In this document: piece after piece, positions 34,960-47,085 of the stretch
Numbering within the stretch: the first letter of the stretch is position 1
How the letters are laid out: the number at the start of each line of letters is the position of its first letter
DNA from: Spirometra erinaceieuropaei
Lineage: Eukaryota > Platyhelminthes > Cestoda > Diphyllobothriidea > Diphyllobothriidae
NCBI GenBank assembly: GCA_902702965.1
Contig: CACRXP010000001.1
Span: 4,576,743 to 4,640,742, forward strand
Length of the DNA: 64,000 nucleotides
Direction of reading: 5' to 3'
The notes under the pieces: model-generated
Databases searched by the model: none
The model's input: the letters and a program-made list of their open reading frames with translations, nothing else
Told to the model about the DNA's origin: nothing
Position numbers and translations under genes: made by a program

Positions 34960-35720
34960 CCGCTTGTATCCCCGAAGGTTCGGACCAGATACGTCGACGA
35001 CGCTCTCCTCATTAGGAAAAGCGACGATGAGCAAGTCTTCAGGAAATTGTAAAATTTAATCTTTCCATACATCCAGTTTACTGCAGAGAAAGAAGTCGAC
35101 AGCTGGTTGTTTTTCTTTAAGGTACGAGTAACGAAGATGGCCAACAGGATGATGAGGACGGCGATCAACCGTAAAAAAACTAACACTAGGCGCATTCTTA
35201 GCCTCAGACGCGACCATCCGGTCACACCGTAGCGACGAAAGTGGAGGGACGAGGGAGATGAAGCACCTGCAAACCCTATTTAAAACGTAATTGTCTCAAA
35301 ACACGTCATTTTGAGCGGTTGAGCAGAGACCGACGTGGCTCATAGGCCAGAATGCACACTAAGGCAGCAAATCATAAAGGTCAAGGACCCGCTGCCAGTA
35401 GTAAAACAATAAGAACTGGTCCGCGGCATCCCATGACAAACCTGTGATGCGAGACATGTTGCTGACACGGGCAAACGCCTTGACACAAGATCGCACGAAC
35501 ACCGACTTACGATCAACAACAACGATACGTTGTCCGTCGTTTATGGCCACACACAACAGCTGAACCATAGTTTCTCCCTTAAGAAAGCAAGGGTGATCGG
35601 CCAAGTCAGCAAGAGTCTGACAAGATCGGTTCTCGAAAGCTGGTCCTAGACTGGCGCAATAATTCATACTATAGACCAGCATCTTGCCTACCCGACGTTG
35701 CGTAAAAAGCCCGGCTCAAT
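34960..35720 (+). pseudogene. Penelope-like RT and endonuclease fragments (P2)
   Basis: On the plus strand RTRYVDDALLI (about 34980-35010) holds the catalytic YVDD of a Penelope-like RT. After one stop it continues with FPYIQFTAEKEVDSW and VTKMANRMM, the usual thumb sequence. After a gap, 35400-35690 encodes an endonuclease C-terminal part (HTQQLNHSFSLKKARVIG, then SVLESW). The catalytic GIY core is poorly preserved. Open frames on the minus strand here (34824-35225, 35359-35682) are antisense shadows. The lineage differs from P1 in sequence. Confidence 0.65.
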
Positions 35721-35970
35721 TCGAGCATGACCAATAGGCCAGGAAAACACGCTAAACGGAGAGCCGAGACGTCAGTACCAATACATTTTGGGTCATGAAC
35801 TTGCCCTTTCTTCTTCTTCCGCGGAAACCCGACGCTATGAAATAGCTGTACTGCAAGCGGTATAATTACACATGACAGATGTTTTTAATGTGCTCCCGAC
35901 ATAAGAACTAATTAAAAGAGCGATAGATATGGAGCGGGAAAGGGGTGTCGAAAAAGACTAGATATACCGG

Positions 35971-36279
35971 AGTGATCATTTCCGCTTTATTAATCGCCAT
36001 CAGTCGGCCATTTCAAACAGCAGGTCTTCAATTCCTGATCGCGTTACCGGACATTCCTCCCAATGTGCCTTGGGGTTCATTGTCGAGCCCTGCAGCAGCT
36101 AGTGTTTAAGGAAGACAACGAGAATGGAGGCACGAATGACCATTTCTGGCTTATTAGCTCTCATCAGTCAGCCAGAGGTTGGGAACGTGATGTTGACAAT
36201 GGGTGGCTGATGGCAGATTGTAAGCCACAAATGGCAATTCTGCTGGCTGACAACGGCTAATAAGCCAGAACTGGCCATT
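35971..36279. repeat. Inverted-repeat motif with an extra direct copy
   Basis: AATGACCATTTCTGGCTTATT (36135-36155, arm to 36175) faces its reverse complement ending at 36279 (arm from 36243: CTGGCTGACAACGGC, then TAATAAGCCAGAACTGGCC). A third, more diverged copy of the arm lies at 35971-36012 (GTGATCATTTCCGCTTTATT). The core is about 145 bp with about 38-bp arms. No coding content. Confidence 0.65.
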
Positions 36280-36411
36280 CCAGTCTCCCTTGTCTTTGTT
36301 GGCAATAAAATTCTGCATATATATGCATGTGTTTAGACCGGAGTGGTATGCATTCCGAGTCGATATCATGAAAAAAATAGTTTCCTCGGAAAAATCGGGT
36401 TGTACTCGTGA

Positions 36412-36690
36412 ATGTTCGAGCTGATTACACAAATCTACCGATTCAATTGGGATGGCACTGAGGTCGTTGCCCGGTCCAACACAAAACGAGCGAGAGAATT
36501 CTTCGAGGCTCGGTACTCCGATGCTGGTAGTATCGACCGCCATGTTGAGCTGGACGTCCATTACGAGGGCATACGCTCCCGACTTACTGTCCCCTGCCCT
36601 AATGCCACTTCAATGGCCGTTAATCCGACCACCCGGAGTCCAATTGATCCGCCATCCGCCCTCCCCCTCCGGCACAGGGATCCGTAATTG
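36412..36690 (+). pseudogene. Penelope-like endonuclease C-terminal fragment (P2-like)
   Basis: The frame reads YRFNWDGTEVVARSNTKRAR, then EFFEARYSDAGSIDRHVELD and continues to RSRLTVP. This is the conserved C-terminal stretch after the GIY-YIG core in Penelope-like endonucleases (FD...ARSNxxxxRExxEAxxS...SIxRHxxLDxxY). The nuclease core itself is absent. The noncoding stretch after it to about 36900 carries a weak hammerhead-like remnant. Confidence 0.6.
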
Positions 36691-37195
36691 TTCCGTCTCC
36701 CCCCTCCCCCCTCGCTCAGAGATCTACCATGACACTGCGACAATCCTTCTCATAGACCAATAGTCTGTTTGTCCTGTCGCGCTAACTAGTCTGGTGTGAC
36801 AAGCTAACTTTCTCCCTTGTTTTCATGTCGTCTGACGACGGGTTGGTGTCATCAGCTCGAGTACAACTCGATTTTTCCAAAGAACCTCTTTATTTTTTCA
36901 TATATATATTTATGTATAATACATAGGCAGCTCGCTAAGAGGCAACAGGCCAGACGCAGACAGCTGTTTCACGGTCGTTACCTATCATAAATACGTCATA
37001 GGTCTTATGAATGTTTAAAGGTAAGAAGTCCTTTGCAAAATGCAACAAAATTTAATCCGTAAATTTTCCTTGTCCTTTTCTTCTACATCCTACTGCTCTA
37101 TGCGACGACGTATAAAATTTCAGGGGCGACCACTGTAGGAAAAATTTTGAATAAATAATTAAGTTCTATTTGGTAACTATGTATAGATATATATA

Positions 37196-37614
37196 CAGAG
37201 GGGAGACGACAGAGTCTGGGGGTAGATTGATACAGCACTGTTTCGGGCTTGTTTGCCTTCATTCAGCCAATCATAACCCTGACCACCAGCAGCTGGTACC
37301 GGAAACACAAATATGCGCTCAGACGCACCTGGCGCAGCTGGTCCACCACTGGGGTCTACCAGATGGGTCATAAGCACTTCATCGACAGACAATGGCAGGT
37401 GGCGAGGCACTGATGAACTTCGGTTCGATGAAGTGCTTATGACCCATCTGGTAGACCCCAGTGGTGGACCAGCTGCGCCAGGTGCGTCTGAGCGCATATT
37501 TGTGTTTCCGGTACCAGCTGCTGGTGGTCAGGGTTATGATTGGCTGAATGAAGGCAAACAAGCCCGAAACAGTGCTGTATCAATCTACCCCCAGACTCTG
37601 TCGTCTCCCCTCTG
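37196..37614. repeat. Perfect palindrome with 190-bp arms
   Basis: 37196-37385 and 37425-37614 are exact reverse complements as far as I can check base by base, with a 39-base spacer. The pattern is an inverted duplication of a repeat unit; a diverged relative of the unit lies at 52985-53125. The frame 37313-37786 and its mirror exist because the arms are identical and open; there is no domain in them. A single strand could fold into one long hairpin. Confidence 0.95.
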
Positions 37615-37786
37615 CTTTCGTAGCTTGGCCGACTTCGGCCTGGTAGGTGGTTGCCTGTTCGTGACCCCTATCGCCCATACGAAGCTTGTTGGCTTCGGGA
37701 AGCCAATGGATCGGTGTGCGCCCATTCCTGAGATATATATACGTACATATTTACATTCATGTATTTATCGTTTAGCCGCCTTTTAA

Positions 37787-40310
37787 CTAATCCAGACCCA
37801 TGCGACGACGAAAATGAGTGAAAGGAAGGAATAGGTTAACTGTATTCCCTTTTGATGCCAATGGTAACTAGAGGCCCTTTATACAAGTGCTGATCTTTGA
37901 GCCTATATACTGGCGGATTAAAAGTGAAAGACAGAACTTCTGACTCCCGATTCACTACATGGAGTGGTTATCGAGGAGGACTACGAAAACTGTATCGAAA
38001 CAGCGACAGAAGCGAACGAACACCATGGTAGAAGTTTAAATGATTGGCAGCACAAAATCAGTTGCCTGTGTGAACTTTCTGTAGTCCATGCCCACCTAAA
38101 CCGGCAGAAAAAGATGTTTCCCAAACAAGAAATCGGAATTCATCGAATGAGCCAATGAAAGGGTTGTCAAACAGGTATTCAATTACTGGTCCTCGACTGG
38201 CACAATCGCCTAGGCCGTGGGCCTGCATCCAGTCAAATGAGTACTTACCAGAGGGATCGTCATTTTGAACCCTGGAATTATCCGTTGTTCGCGGAAAGTG
38301 TTATTCCATCATTGAGGCCGAACGAGTGGATGAAAATATGAGAACTTCTATCAGATGCAAATAAGAGTCGTTTCCACGGCATCTATTGTTATCTGGTAAT
38401 TTTACTCATTGAGACTTTACATTATGCATAAAAACAATAACCTAATTTCCTAAGTGAATGAACTAAGTAGGCATTCGCTTTATCAGTAAAATCCGTGATG
38501 CGAAATTTCGCGCGAATCCCTCCAATTTGCCTTCAAACTGCAGATTAATGCTGGCTTCATGTTCTACAATGCCTGTTTGACTTTGCCGATAAAGGCGAAA
38601 AACGCGGTTCCAGAAGTCAGTTAGGAAAGATGCTCTTACCGGGTGAGATGTCGAGGTGGAGGCCAGTCGACTTGTCTTAAGTTCTTTTATCCCAGACAAA
38701 AAATAAACGTCCCTTGCATCCGGAAATTTCGGGAGATCGGTGCAGTCAGTGTGCATTCGGTATTAATTAGCTTCGATTGTGTCCGAGAAAACGCCGGCCT
38801 GAAATCGCAGGCATTATCAGAGTTTGGCCAAAGTATTCGATGACTTACTGGATTGGGGTTCACTCCTATGATGCAGCAATATCTAGAATTGCGGTATAAC
38901 TGGGTAATGACGCGAACGAATCATCGATGGTCATTTCTTCATCAATTTATTTGTCAGTACCATTTCATGGTTTGAGGCATAATGATTTTTACAATTTTTT
39001 TTAATAAACCGACTAATATAGGGCGAAGTAGAAGACTATGGAAAGTGTTTAATGTTCATAGTTAGGTACCTGCAGTACTTGCATTACGTAAGCAATACCT
39101 AAAGTACATGAAAACAAATTTCAAATCGAACATAAAGATATTTTATACGGAGGATTTATCCGATTCCTGTTTCCAGTTTTACCTAAAACTGAAAATGCAT
39201 AAGCCGTTAACCTCAAGAAGTTATTTGAATAACCAAAATGTACATAACTTTGTATTTGTTTGACGCAGACTTCACTAAATTTCAAAACCTCTCTTTCTGT
39301 CTAAAAGACGCTATTTTTTGAAATTGTTCAAAACAGAAAAATGCCCCGTCACATTCATGTCTTTAGAAAGTGACTTTGAATTCTTTGTCCCGCTCCCTGA
39401 AGACATGCAATTTCTGTCAACCTGCTTTCATAAACAACTTTTGTTTGACAGAGTCGTTCTTGGTCGTACGGGTCGAGGAACGAGTTTTTTGTTGGTGGTT
39501 TGTCGCCAAGGCCCAGCCGCACCAGACTCGTAAATAAATACGCCCCAAATTTTGTCTAAACTGTCTACGAACCTGGGGAAATACACTGCCACAGATGTGG
39601 AAAAACAACAACCTATAAACACTAACGTCAGTCGCTTCCTGTCAAGGAACGGCCAGTGCTTTTTTAATGCGTCGATCTAGAACAGTGGACGTCATCTCAG
39701 CACAGTTATTATATGGTATATTGGCCAGGAAATTCATCTGACTAACGTACACGTTGGTATCACTAATGTGTCCCGTGCCATCTAAAAAGCCCGGCTGCCC
39801 ACAAACAGCTATGCCATCTTTGGCGTGCATGTATTCTCATCGCGTAATGACAATGGGAGATGAGAAATGTCGACGTTGAGCCCAAATTTGCAGGCCTATT
39901 TCCAGAGACGAATAATCGGCAGTCTTACCTAAACAGTCAGAAAAATACTCATAATCAAGCAGAAGGGATCGAAAACCTTTAGCACGTTCAGTCAGTCAGT
40001 ATATTTGGAGTATTCGACAGAAGCCCTGAAAAGTCCATTTAGACGGAACATATGTGAGGGAAAGTAGTTAAAATGGCAAAAAGTTTGCCTGTAGTTTTAG
40101 TAATGAGAATTCATAGATCTAATAATGGAATATAAATGCGAAATGGGTGTGGTATTCGCGAAATAATTGTGAAAAACTTTGTTCACTGCCTCCGGACTGT
40201 GAAAATTTCCATGTGGGTCACGTTTGACGTACAAAAACGGTCTGTTGAAATCATGTTAGTAGTATACTTATAGTCATTTAAATAATTCCTTGGATCAGCC
40301 CTCAGCGTTT
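37787..40310. other. Intergenic, no supported gene
   Basis: AT-rich stretch with short frames only. Frames at 38463-38756 (-) and 39318-39533 (+) show no recognisable domain. Confidence 0.4.
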
Positions 40311-40319
40311 CGGTTTGCC

Positions 40320-41060
40320 TTTCAGCAGGTGAGTATCCAGTTGTCAACTGAACGCACTCCCGGTAGGGGAATTAACAACATACTCCGGTAAAGAGTTCCA
40401 TTGACTAATAAGAAAAAGGATGAACGTTGATTTGTGCGACATAGTTCCTTTGTAAGCGGGCAATCCTGTCGTCTGAGATTAGCCTTTGGTGACATTTCAA
40501 AAAGAGTTTCCCAGTCGACATCCAGGGCAAATCCTCTTAGCAACTGAAACGTTGCTATGAGGTCACTTCTGTCTTGTCTGTGGTGGAGGGATAGAGGTTC
40601 AAGACCGTCAGGCCCTGCTCACACGTAAAATTTTTGAGGTCAGGAAAAGCCTTCGTAGCACGCCTTTGTACACCTTCAGGGATATCCATATCCTTCCGAA
40701 GCCACGGCCGCCAAGCCTGTACCGCACATTCCAGGTGCGGCCGCACAAATGTTCCACATACTTTGCCAAAGACATCTGCTTTCAAGTGAATAAACGTTCT
40801 GCGTATCGCACTCATGACTGACATTGCCCGCACAGCGACTTTAGAATACTGCGTGATGATGCTTTGATCGTCTTTAATGAATACACCGAGATCTCTTTGT
40901 ACATCTACAGCTTTAAGTGGTTGATTGTTTAGGAGATACTGTCGTGAGGGTACATTTGTTCTGCGCCTCGCTGATACTACGTGCCTTACTGCTCATTTTC
41001 TGACGTTGAATTTCATGCACCACGTTCTCTATGTTGTCATTTTGATTAAGTGACAATGTC
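40320..41060 (-). pseudogene. LINE RT C-terminal third (CR1/jockey-like)
   Basis: Minus-strand reading from about 41000: a part reading YLLNNQPLKAVDVQRDLGVF, then IRRTFIHLKADVF, FVRPHLECAVQAWRPWLRKD, VQRRATKAFPDLKN, a shift near 40560, MLRGFALDVDWETLFEMSP, and an FFLLVNGTLYRSMLLI-type ending. This is the thumb and C-terminal part of a non-LTR RT. The polymerase core is absent, so it is a 5'-truncated copy of the kind LINEs leave by incomplete reverse transcription. Confidence 0.75.
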
Positions 41061-42215
41061 ACTGAGACTGCATTACTATTTAGTGAACTAATCCGTAATT
41101 CATCATGATAGCAGACTTGCTGAGTTCTCTCCACGTCACCCTCCCGGTCACAGTGACAAAATTGAATTAAGACGACCATAGGTGAGACTGCACGCAGTGT
41201 TCGACAAAGCTAAACGGCTCGCATACGCGGGTCCCACACGCCCGGTCCTGATAGGAGCGACCGAGTTTTCACAGAGACGGTTAGTTTGCCTCCTAACGGA
41301 ATGGGAGCGTCATAGACGCCACATACAGGCGGTGGCATTGCAGCATGCCTTTCCGTTTAGAGAGGTCGCAATTATCCCCTCAGTTGACAGTCTCGGAAGC
41401 CACGGCTGGTAGGGCAGATTGCTTGTTGTAATAAATATGTGCTGAATGTCGTAGGGACTCCGTCCCAAGAGTCGACCCCATTGTCTCTGTTCCCTCCCAG
41501 GTACCAGTGCCCTGTCTGGACCAGCCAGCCGTCTGGTGTGCTGATTTGACGCATAATGTTTGGCACGACGTGAGCCTGCGCCTTGGAGTGTCACAAAACT
41601 CTCAATGTGTGGCGATAGTTACGGCATGCGCCGACTCGGCGCAGTCCAGACACCACTTGCGGTGTCGTGATCTCGTCCCTATGTCGGTCCGGCGCCTCTC
41701 CCGAGCGGTCGTTGTAGAGGCGAAGCTTCATAATATAGAGCCCCGTCGGCGTCTGTTTTTGAAGGCACATATCCTTACAAGCATGCTGCCAGTTCTAATA
41801 CGCGTGGTTCTAAGACAGAAACGCTGTATTTCCCAGTGACAGCTGTCGCGGCGTAGTTTTTTTGCTACCAGCTAGGGTACATGCTGTCAAAATGCGCTTC
41901 GAGGAAAATGAGACCCAAGATGAAAAATGCATGGAGCTATTTGATTCCTCAGCAATTTCTGACATAAGTCACTCTGGATGAGTTGCCGAGCTATCCCACC
42001 GTTTGGCAATCTTCCATGTCATAACTCCTACTGCGTCATGATCCATTGAAGCACGTTTATTTTATTATAGTGGCAAATACGTCGAATTTCTGCTGGGATG
42101 AATTACCGAGTATCGGCTTCACTCAGCCGACAAACCCTGCCAACCAGCTATGGATGAAATTGGGCGCAGTATTTCGGCGTGCGCCACACATGTGTAACAC
42201 GTACCAGGCTTCCTA
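41061..42215. other. Intergenic with noncoding repeat-like sequence
   Basis: A GC-rich part (41430-41720) has the look of a noncoding dispersed repeat. No domain was recognised on either strand. The open frame 41310-41594 (-) is not supported as a gene. Confidence 0.35.
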
Positions 42216-43183
42216 CAGAACGTGTCCGATCTCATGAAATGTTGGCCAAAATTCTGGAATGCGTTTCCGATTAGGTAGGACTACTTAAGTGGGGTTACTA
42301 TACTGATTATCATGCAGCATAACACTATAACATTTCGAAATCATCAGGATGTCGAATTTAGAGTGCACTTCTTCTTCTTGACCTCCCGCAGACACCATAC
42401 TGGGTAAAAAATGATAACTTAAGTAGAATGCATTTTTCCCATTGATTTTCAGTGGTTTTAAGAATGCAAATATATATTTCAGAAAAATGCCCAAAAATAG
42501 ACTTTCTTTTGCTCATTTGGTAGGAAATCAGATTGTCTTCCTATTTATGCCCGAACAAAGAGTATATTTAAATTTAAGAAAAAAGTTTCCCAATAACCGA
42601 ATAATTTTTAGCCTGATCTGCCATTACGTCAGCGTTTAATAATTTCAGTCTACAAGGTGCCTTCTTTCCGCGTAAGGTAAATCATATATTCCCCCATGCC
42701 TTTAAGAAAATACTATATAGAATTACTGAAAGTTTACAATAGACCCGGATTTTGTTGTGAATTTCATTAGGAGCATTGGTAAACGGACATGTGCGGTCTT
42801 GCATGTATAGACATCGCACGGTCTTAAAAACCTCATAATTAAAAACTTTTTTTAAAATTAAAATATGCACTTTCCTTGGGGAAATAAAATATAAACACAA
42901 TGTGATTTTGTGCATTTTTCTTGTAAAATATACTTAAATGTATAAGAGTATCGAAAGCAATAGGAAATATGCATGCTTTTAAAGTAGTCATTTTTGACAC
43001 AGTCTGGCTTCTGTAGGAGGTCAAGAAGAAGTGCACTCTAAATCCGACATCCTGATGATTTCGAAGTGTTGTAGTGTTATGCTGCATCATAATCAGTATA
43101 ATAACCCCACTTAAGTATTCCTACGTAATCGGAAACGCATTCCAGAATTTTGGCAAACATTTCATGAGATCGGTCACGCGATG
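42216..43183. mobile_element. Foldback element F4
   Basis: Flanked by TA on both sides. The left arm begins CAGAACGTGTCCGATCTCATG; the right arm ends TTTCATGAGATCGGTCACGCGATG. Arms of about 350 bp pair throughout with moderate divergence (e.g. CAGGATGTCGAATTTAGAGTGC near 42347 against its complement near 43040). No coding frame. Confidence 0.75.
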
Positions 43184-43329
43184 TACTTTCGACAGCCTTT
43201 GGAAGTTGATGGTCCAGGGTAAATGCAGGACTGTGTACCACACTTCCGGACCCCAAGATTTATGAGGATCTGCTATATAGTGATCAGCAAACCATGGCAG
43301 TCGCGGCCTTGCGTGCGTCATCAGTTCTC

Positions 43330-43690
43330 TGGTATCCGCTTCTCGGGCGGTAGATGTGGTTGTGCTCCCGCTGGGTATAAAGGTCGTCCTTCCTGTTGTT
43401 TTTGCTGTTAATCAAAATTCTGGTCAAGTGTTTGTTGCGGACCAGGGGTGTCTAGTGGAATGTCAAGATGCAGCTTCGTCCGCGTCACCCATCTGCGCCC
43501 CCCACACTTCTGGTCTTCTCGATATCGGCTCCGGGTAGGGGGACGAGAGAGTGAGGTAGATGCAGCTCAAGTCTACACTCCCTATAAACTAATTCACGCG
43601 CAGGCCACTGCACCTGTTTCACTTTAATGTAAAGCACACCGTGAACATGGTCAAATGCGAGGGTCCAACTATCACTTACGATAGATGTGC
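43330..43690 (+). repeat. Dispersed repeat R1
   Basis: Second plus-strand copy of the repeat at 31480-31960. It ends near ACACCGTGAACATGGTC, corresponding to AGCACCTGGTGGACATCAT there. Confidence 0.55.
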
Positions 43691-43978
43691 ATGTTCAGAT
43701 ATGCGACTCATCGCCCGAAATATCAGTGCTGACAACGCGGATCGCGGACTTGCTGAAAGAGAGTGGCGTCGCACTACAAGAATGGCATGTGTGCGCATCT
43801 TGTGAAGTAAGTTCATAGTTAGCCTAGAGTATATGTGTGAGTGGGTAGGACTAGGCGAGTTGTTCGGGTCTGGACTGCGGTTTTTCTGCCGGGATTTTAG
43901 CGGAGACGCAGAAGACCAAATAGGTCAATGGGACGATCAAATATCATGGGTAGTGTGGACAGGTGAGACGTGAGTAAC

Positions 43979-43999
43979 GTGTGTGTGTGTGTGTGTCGG
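43979..43999 (+). repeat. (GT)n microsatellite
   Basis: About ten GT units in a row. Confidence 0.85.
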
Positions 44000-44153
44000 G
44001 ACTCCTGAAACCGATTCGACGGTTTACGTGCGATGACTTTGCAGTCGACCGACCGGTGCGTGCTTTAAATGCTTAACCATCACTAGACTATTTGGAAATG
44101 AGTTCATGATGCTTGCTCGATGGGCAATAACGGCGATGTTTCGCAGGAATGAA

Positions 44154-45099
44154 CAGTGAGCGACCGATCTCATGAAACGTTGGCTGAAATTCTGAAATGC
44201 GTTTTCGATTGAGAAGGTTTACTTGGGCGCGGTTGAAGCACTGGTTATCTTGCAACATGTTAGCTTTTGAATTCATTACATTTTAATATCTTGTAGAAAA
44301 CGAACTCGATAAAAGATGACTACCTAAGTAGCATGGATTTTTCCCATTCATTTTCGATGATCTTGCAAATTCGAGTATATTTTATAGACACTACGAATAA
44401 AAATGTGCTTTCCTTCAATCATTTGATAGAGAGGAAAGCTGTCTTTATATTTTATGCTCAAAGAAGAAGTTTAATAGGGTTTTAAAAATGTTTTCTCATT
44501 CCCGAATAATTCGGAGCATGATCAGTCGTTGCATTGGTGCTTAGTGAATCCAGTCTATAAGATGCATGCCTTCCCATAAATAAAATCACATGTTCTCCCA
44601 TGTCTTTAAGAAGATACTATATAGAGTGCATAAAATTTTGTTGTGCATTTCATAAAGAGCAGTGATAAACGTGCAGGTGAGACGCTGAATAAATAGACAT
44701 TACACGATCTTAAATATCCTTATAATTAAAAACTTTTTTGAAACCCAGTTATACTCCTTTTTCGGGTACAAAATATAAAGATGGCGTGATTCTCTAACAA
44801 ACGACTGAAAGAAAGCATACTTTTATTCGTAGTTTCTATAACATATACTCGAATTTGCAAGACCATCGACAATCAATGGGAAAAAGTCACGCTACTTAAG
44901 TAGTAATCTTTTATCGAGTTCGTTTTCTACAGGACAATAAAAGACAATGAATTCAAAGGATAACATCTCTCCAAGTCCGAAATATTATAGGATAATGTTG
45001 CAAGATAATGGGTACGACAACTGCGCCCAAGTGAACCTTCTCAATCAAAAACGAATTTCAGAATGTCAGCCAACATTTCATGAGATCGGTTCCTCACTG
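44154..45099. mobile_element. Foldback element F5
   Basis: Left terminus CAGTGAGCGACCGATCTCATG, right terminus CATGAGATCGGTTCCTCACTG followed by TA. The left side is flanked by AA. The arms diverge more than in F6 and F9. The CTACTTAAGTAG-like inner motif reads CTACCTAAGTAG on the left. Confidence 0.75.
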
Positions 45100-45104
45100 T
45101 AGGA

Positions 45105-45598
45105 GTGCTCTGTCTTCCGATGATAGTGCCGGAGGTAACGGAGGCGTATGGTGCGATGCGTCGCTTGATTGTGTTTGAGACGTTGTCACCCTTAGAAAGA
45201 ACGTACAATGCAGCAGAGCTTATCTTCATCAGTTCCATAAAAAGCCTGCCAATTAAGGATGCCTTGCCAATGCACGCCACCCCAAAATTGTGCGTATGAA
45301 TTCGCATGCACTTGCGGATGCAAGTGCATTGGGCGAACGTAAAGGCAATTGGCAACCAAGGCCGCTAAGCATTTGTCTAATTGTCCTTTCAAACAGGAAA
45401 AAAAACCCCCGTTCGTCTATAACGAAACACCTGTTAGATAGTGGTCAATTTTTCGACCGTAAAGCATCTTTTCAAGTACTTGGCCGAGCGCATACAACTC
45501 GAACCTTGCGTTATTTGGAAGCAGCTTACATACGGAGGGAGAAACCAGACCTCTGCAAGCAGTTAGATCACATGATCAATCTGCAATTGCCCTGGTAA
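45105..45598 (+). pseudogene. Penelope-like GIY-YIG endonuclease (P3), frameshifted
   Basis: An upstream frame ends SIKSLPIKDALPMHATPKLC and continues in-frame into VYEFACTCGCKCIGRT, the GIY-YIG start with its Cys cluster (family C-V-Y-x-F-x-C-x-C-G-x-x-Y-I-G-R-T). A shift follows, and the rest is read in another frame as SITKHLLDSGQFFDRKASF and EAAYIRREKPDLCKQ, ending INLQLPW. The Tyr of YIG is Cys here. It is the same lineage as the endonuclease at 58707-59054. It abuts foldbacks F5 and F6 with no pLTR visible. Confidence 0.7.
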
Positions 45599-45661
45599 TC
45601 TCACGCCTCTAATTTCCCCTGACTGTGATTTGTTGTTAGCAGTTTGTCTACCTCTTTCCTA

Positions 45662-46455
45662 CAGTGCGTAACCTATCTCATGAAGTGTTGGCTGAAATTC
45701 TGAAATGCGTTTTCGATTAGGAAGGATTACTTGGTCGCGGTTGTGATACTGATTATCATAAGGCATACTCTTATAACATTTTGGACTCGGCAGGACGTCG
45801 GCTTTTAAATGCACTTCTTTTTGATCTCCTGTGGAAAGCGTGCTCGGTAAAAAATGACTACTTAAGTAGCATGCATTTTTCCCATTGATTTTCGATGGTC
45901 TTGGAAATTCAAATATATTTTATAGAAACCACAAACAAAAATGTGCTTTCTTTTAGTCAATCAATAGAGAATCACGTCTTCTTTATATATTACAATTAAG
46001 GAAGGAAGACATGCACCTTGTTGAGTGAAATCACTAAGCGCTAATGCAACGAATGATCAGGCTCCAAATTTTTTGGCAACTAGAAAACTTTTTTAAAACC
46101 TTATTATACTCCTTCCTTAAGTGTAATATATAAAGAAGACGTGATTCTCTATTGATTGACTAACAGAAAGCACATTTCTGTTTGTGATTTCTATAAAATA
46201 TATTTGAATTTCCAAGACCATCGAAAATCAGTGGGGAATATGCATGCTACTTAAGTAGTCATTTTTTTACCGAGCACGCTTTCTACAGGAGATTGAAAAG
46301 AAGTGCATTTAAAGGCCGACATCCTGCCGAGTCCAAAATGTTATAAGAGTATGCCTTATGATAATCAGTATCACAACCGCGACCAAGTAATCCTTCCTAA
46401 TCGAAAACGCATTTCAGAATTTCAGCCAACATTTCATGAGATAGGTCACGCACCG
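45662..46455. mobile_element. Foldback element F6
   Basis: TA-flanked. Left terminus CAGTGCGTAACCTATCTCATG, right terminus CATGAGATAGGTCACGCACCG. Very close to F9 in both arms, but the spacer is shortened to about 90 bp, probably an internal deletion. Confidence 0.85.
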
Positions 46456-46949
46456 TATATGATGTTTATGTGAACGTTTTATCTGATTATTCATTGTCTT
46501 GAACCTTGACATTGTTCTTATGCACTGCCATTCTGTACAAATTCATACTGCTCTGCGCTTTCATTCGTTACCTATCTTTTGCAGAGACGGGCTGCAGTTG
46601 AAAAGCCGTCACGAAATTTATTGGTCCCAATAAATTCAGCTGTATATGCTTGATTAATCATGTTGACATTTCGCGTAATTCATAGATACCCAACGAGACC
46701 GATCTGGGCTCGGAATGTCCGTTTTCAGTGTGCACACGTTGACGGTATTTGAGTTTTTGCATCAGTAATCCATCGCAAGGGGATCCTACTGTCTCCTCTT
46801 TTCATATTTACAACAGCTAACTGATCTACTTCGGAGGGGGCGACTACAATCTTTACGACAGTGCTTCGCGTTCGCTAATTCTAAGAGGGCTCATTCCCAG
46901 TCTCTGGGTTGATTTGCAGGTACCCATCGAGGTCTTAAAAATTCCTCTT
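46456..46949. other. Intergenic, no supported feature
   Basis: Short frames only. Confidence 0.35.
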
Positions 46950-47085
46950 AGCGACGCCTACGTCCGCCCCTCTAGTGACCATCCGTAGTCATGTCGTCAT
47001 AAGTAGGCCACATGGGCAGGTTCATATCATCCATCGTCACGCAGTGACCGGCCCATCGCAGTCAAATGGATATCGGCATGGCGTG
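46950..47085 (-). pseudogene. LINE C-terminal remnant
   Basis: Minus-strand reading gives LRWAGHCVTMDDMNLPMWPT, then YDDMTTDGH, a stop, and RGGRRRR. This is the conserved LRWxGHxxRMDDxRLPK...YGEL...RxRGxxxxRYKD ending of LINE polyproteins. It carries at least three stops. Only this scrap is preserved. Confidence 0.6.

Noticed and set aside
34824..35682. Minus-strand frames of 133 and 107 codons, one with a hydrophobic start
   Set aside because: Antisense of Penelope-like RT and endonuclease pieces recognised on the plus strand.
37313..37786. 157-codon frame across the palindrome
   Set aside because: Its openness follows from the identical arms being open in both directions; no domain.
41310..41594. 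94-codon minus-strand frame in GC-rich sequence
   Set aside because: Sits in a repeat-like GC-rich block, no domain and no partner genes.
43979..43999. GT tract as a regulatory Z-DNA element
   Set aside because: Short microsatellite with no gene nearby; nothing supports a function.
45192..45392. Minus-strand frames around 45041-45392
   Set aside because: Antisense of the Penelope-like endonuclease read on the plus strand.
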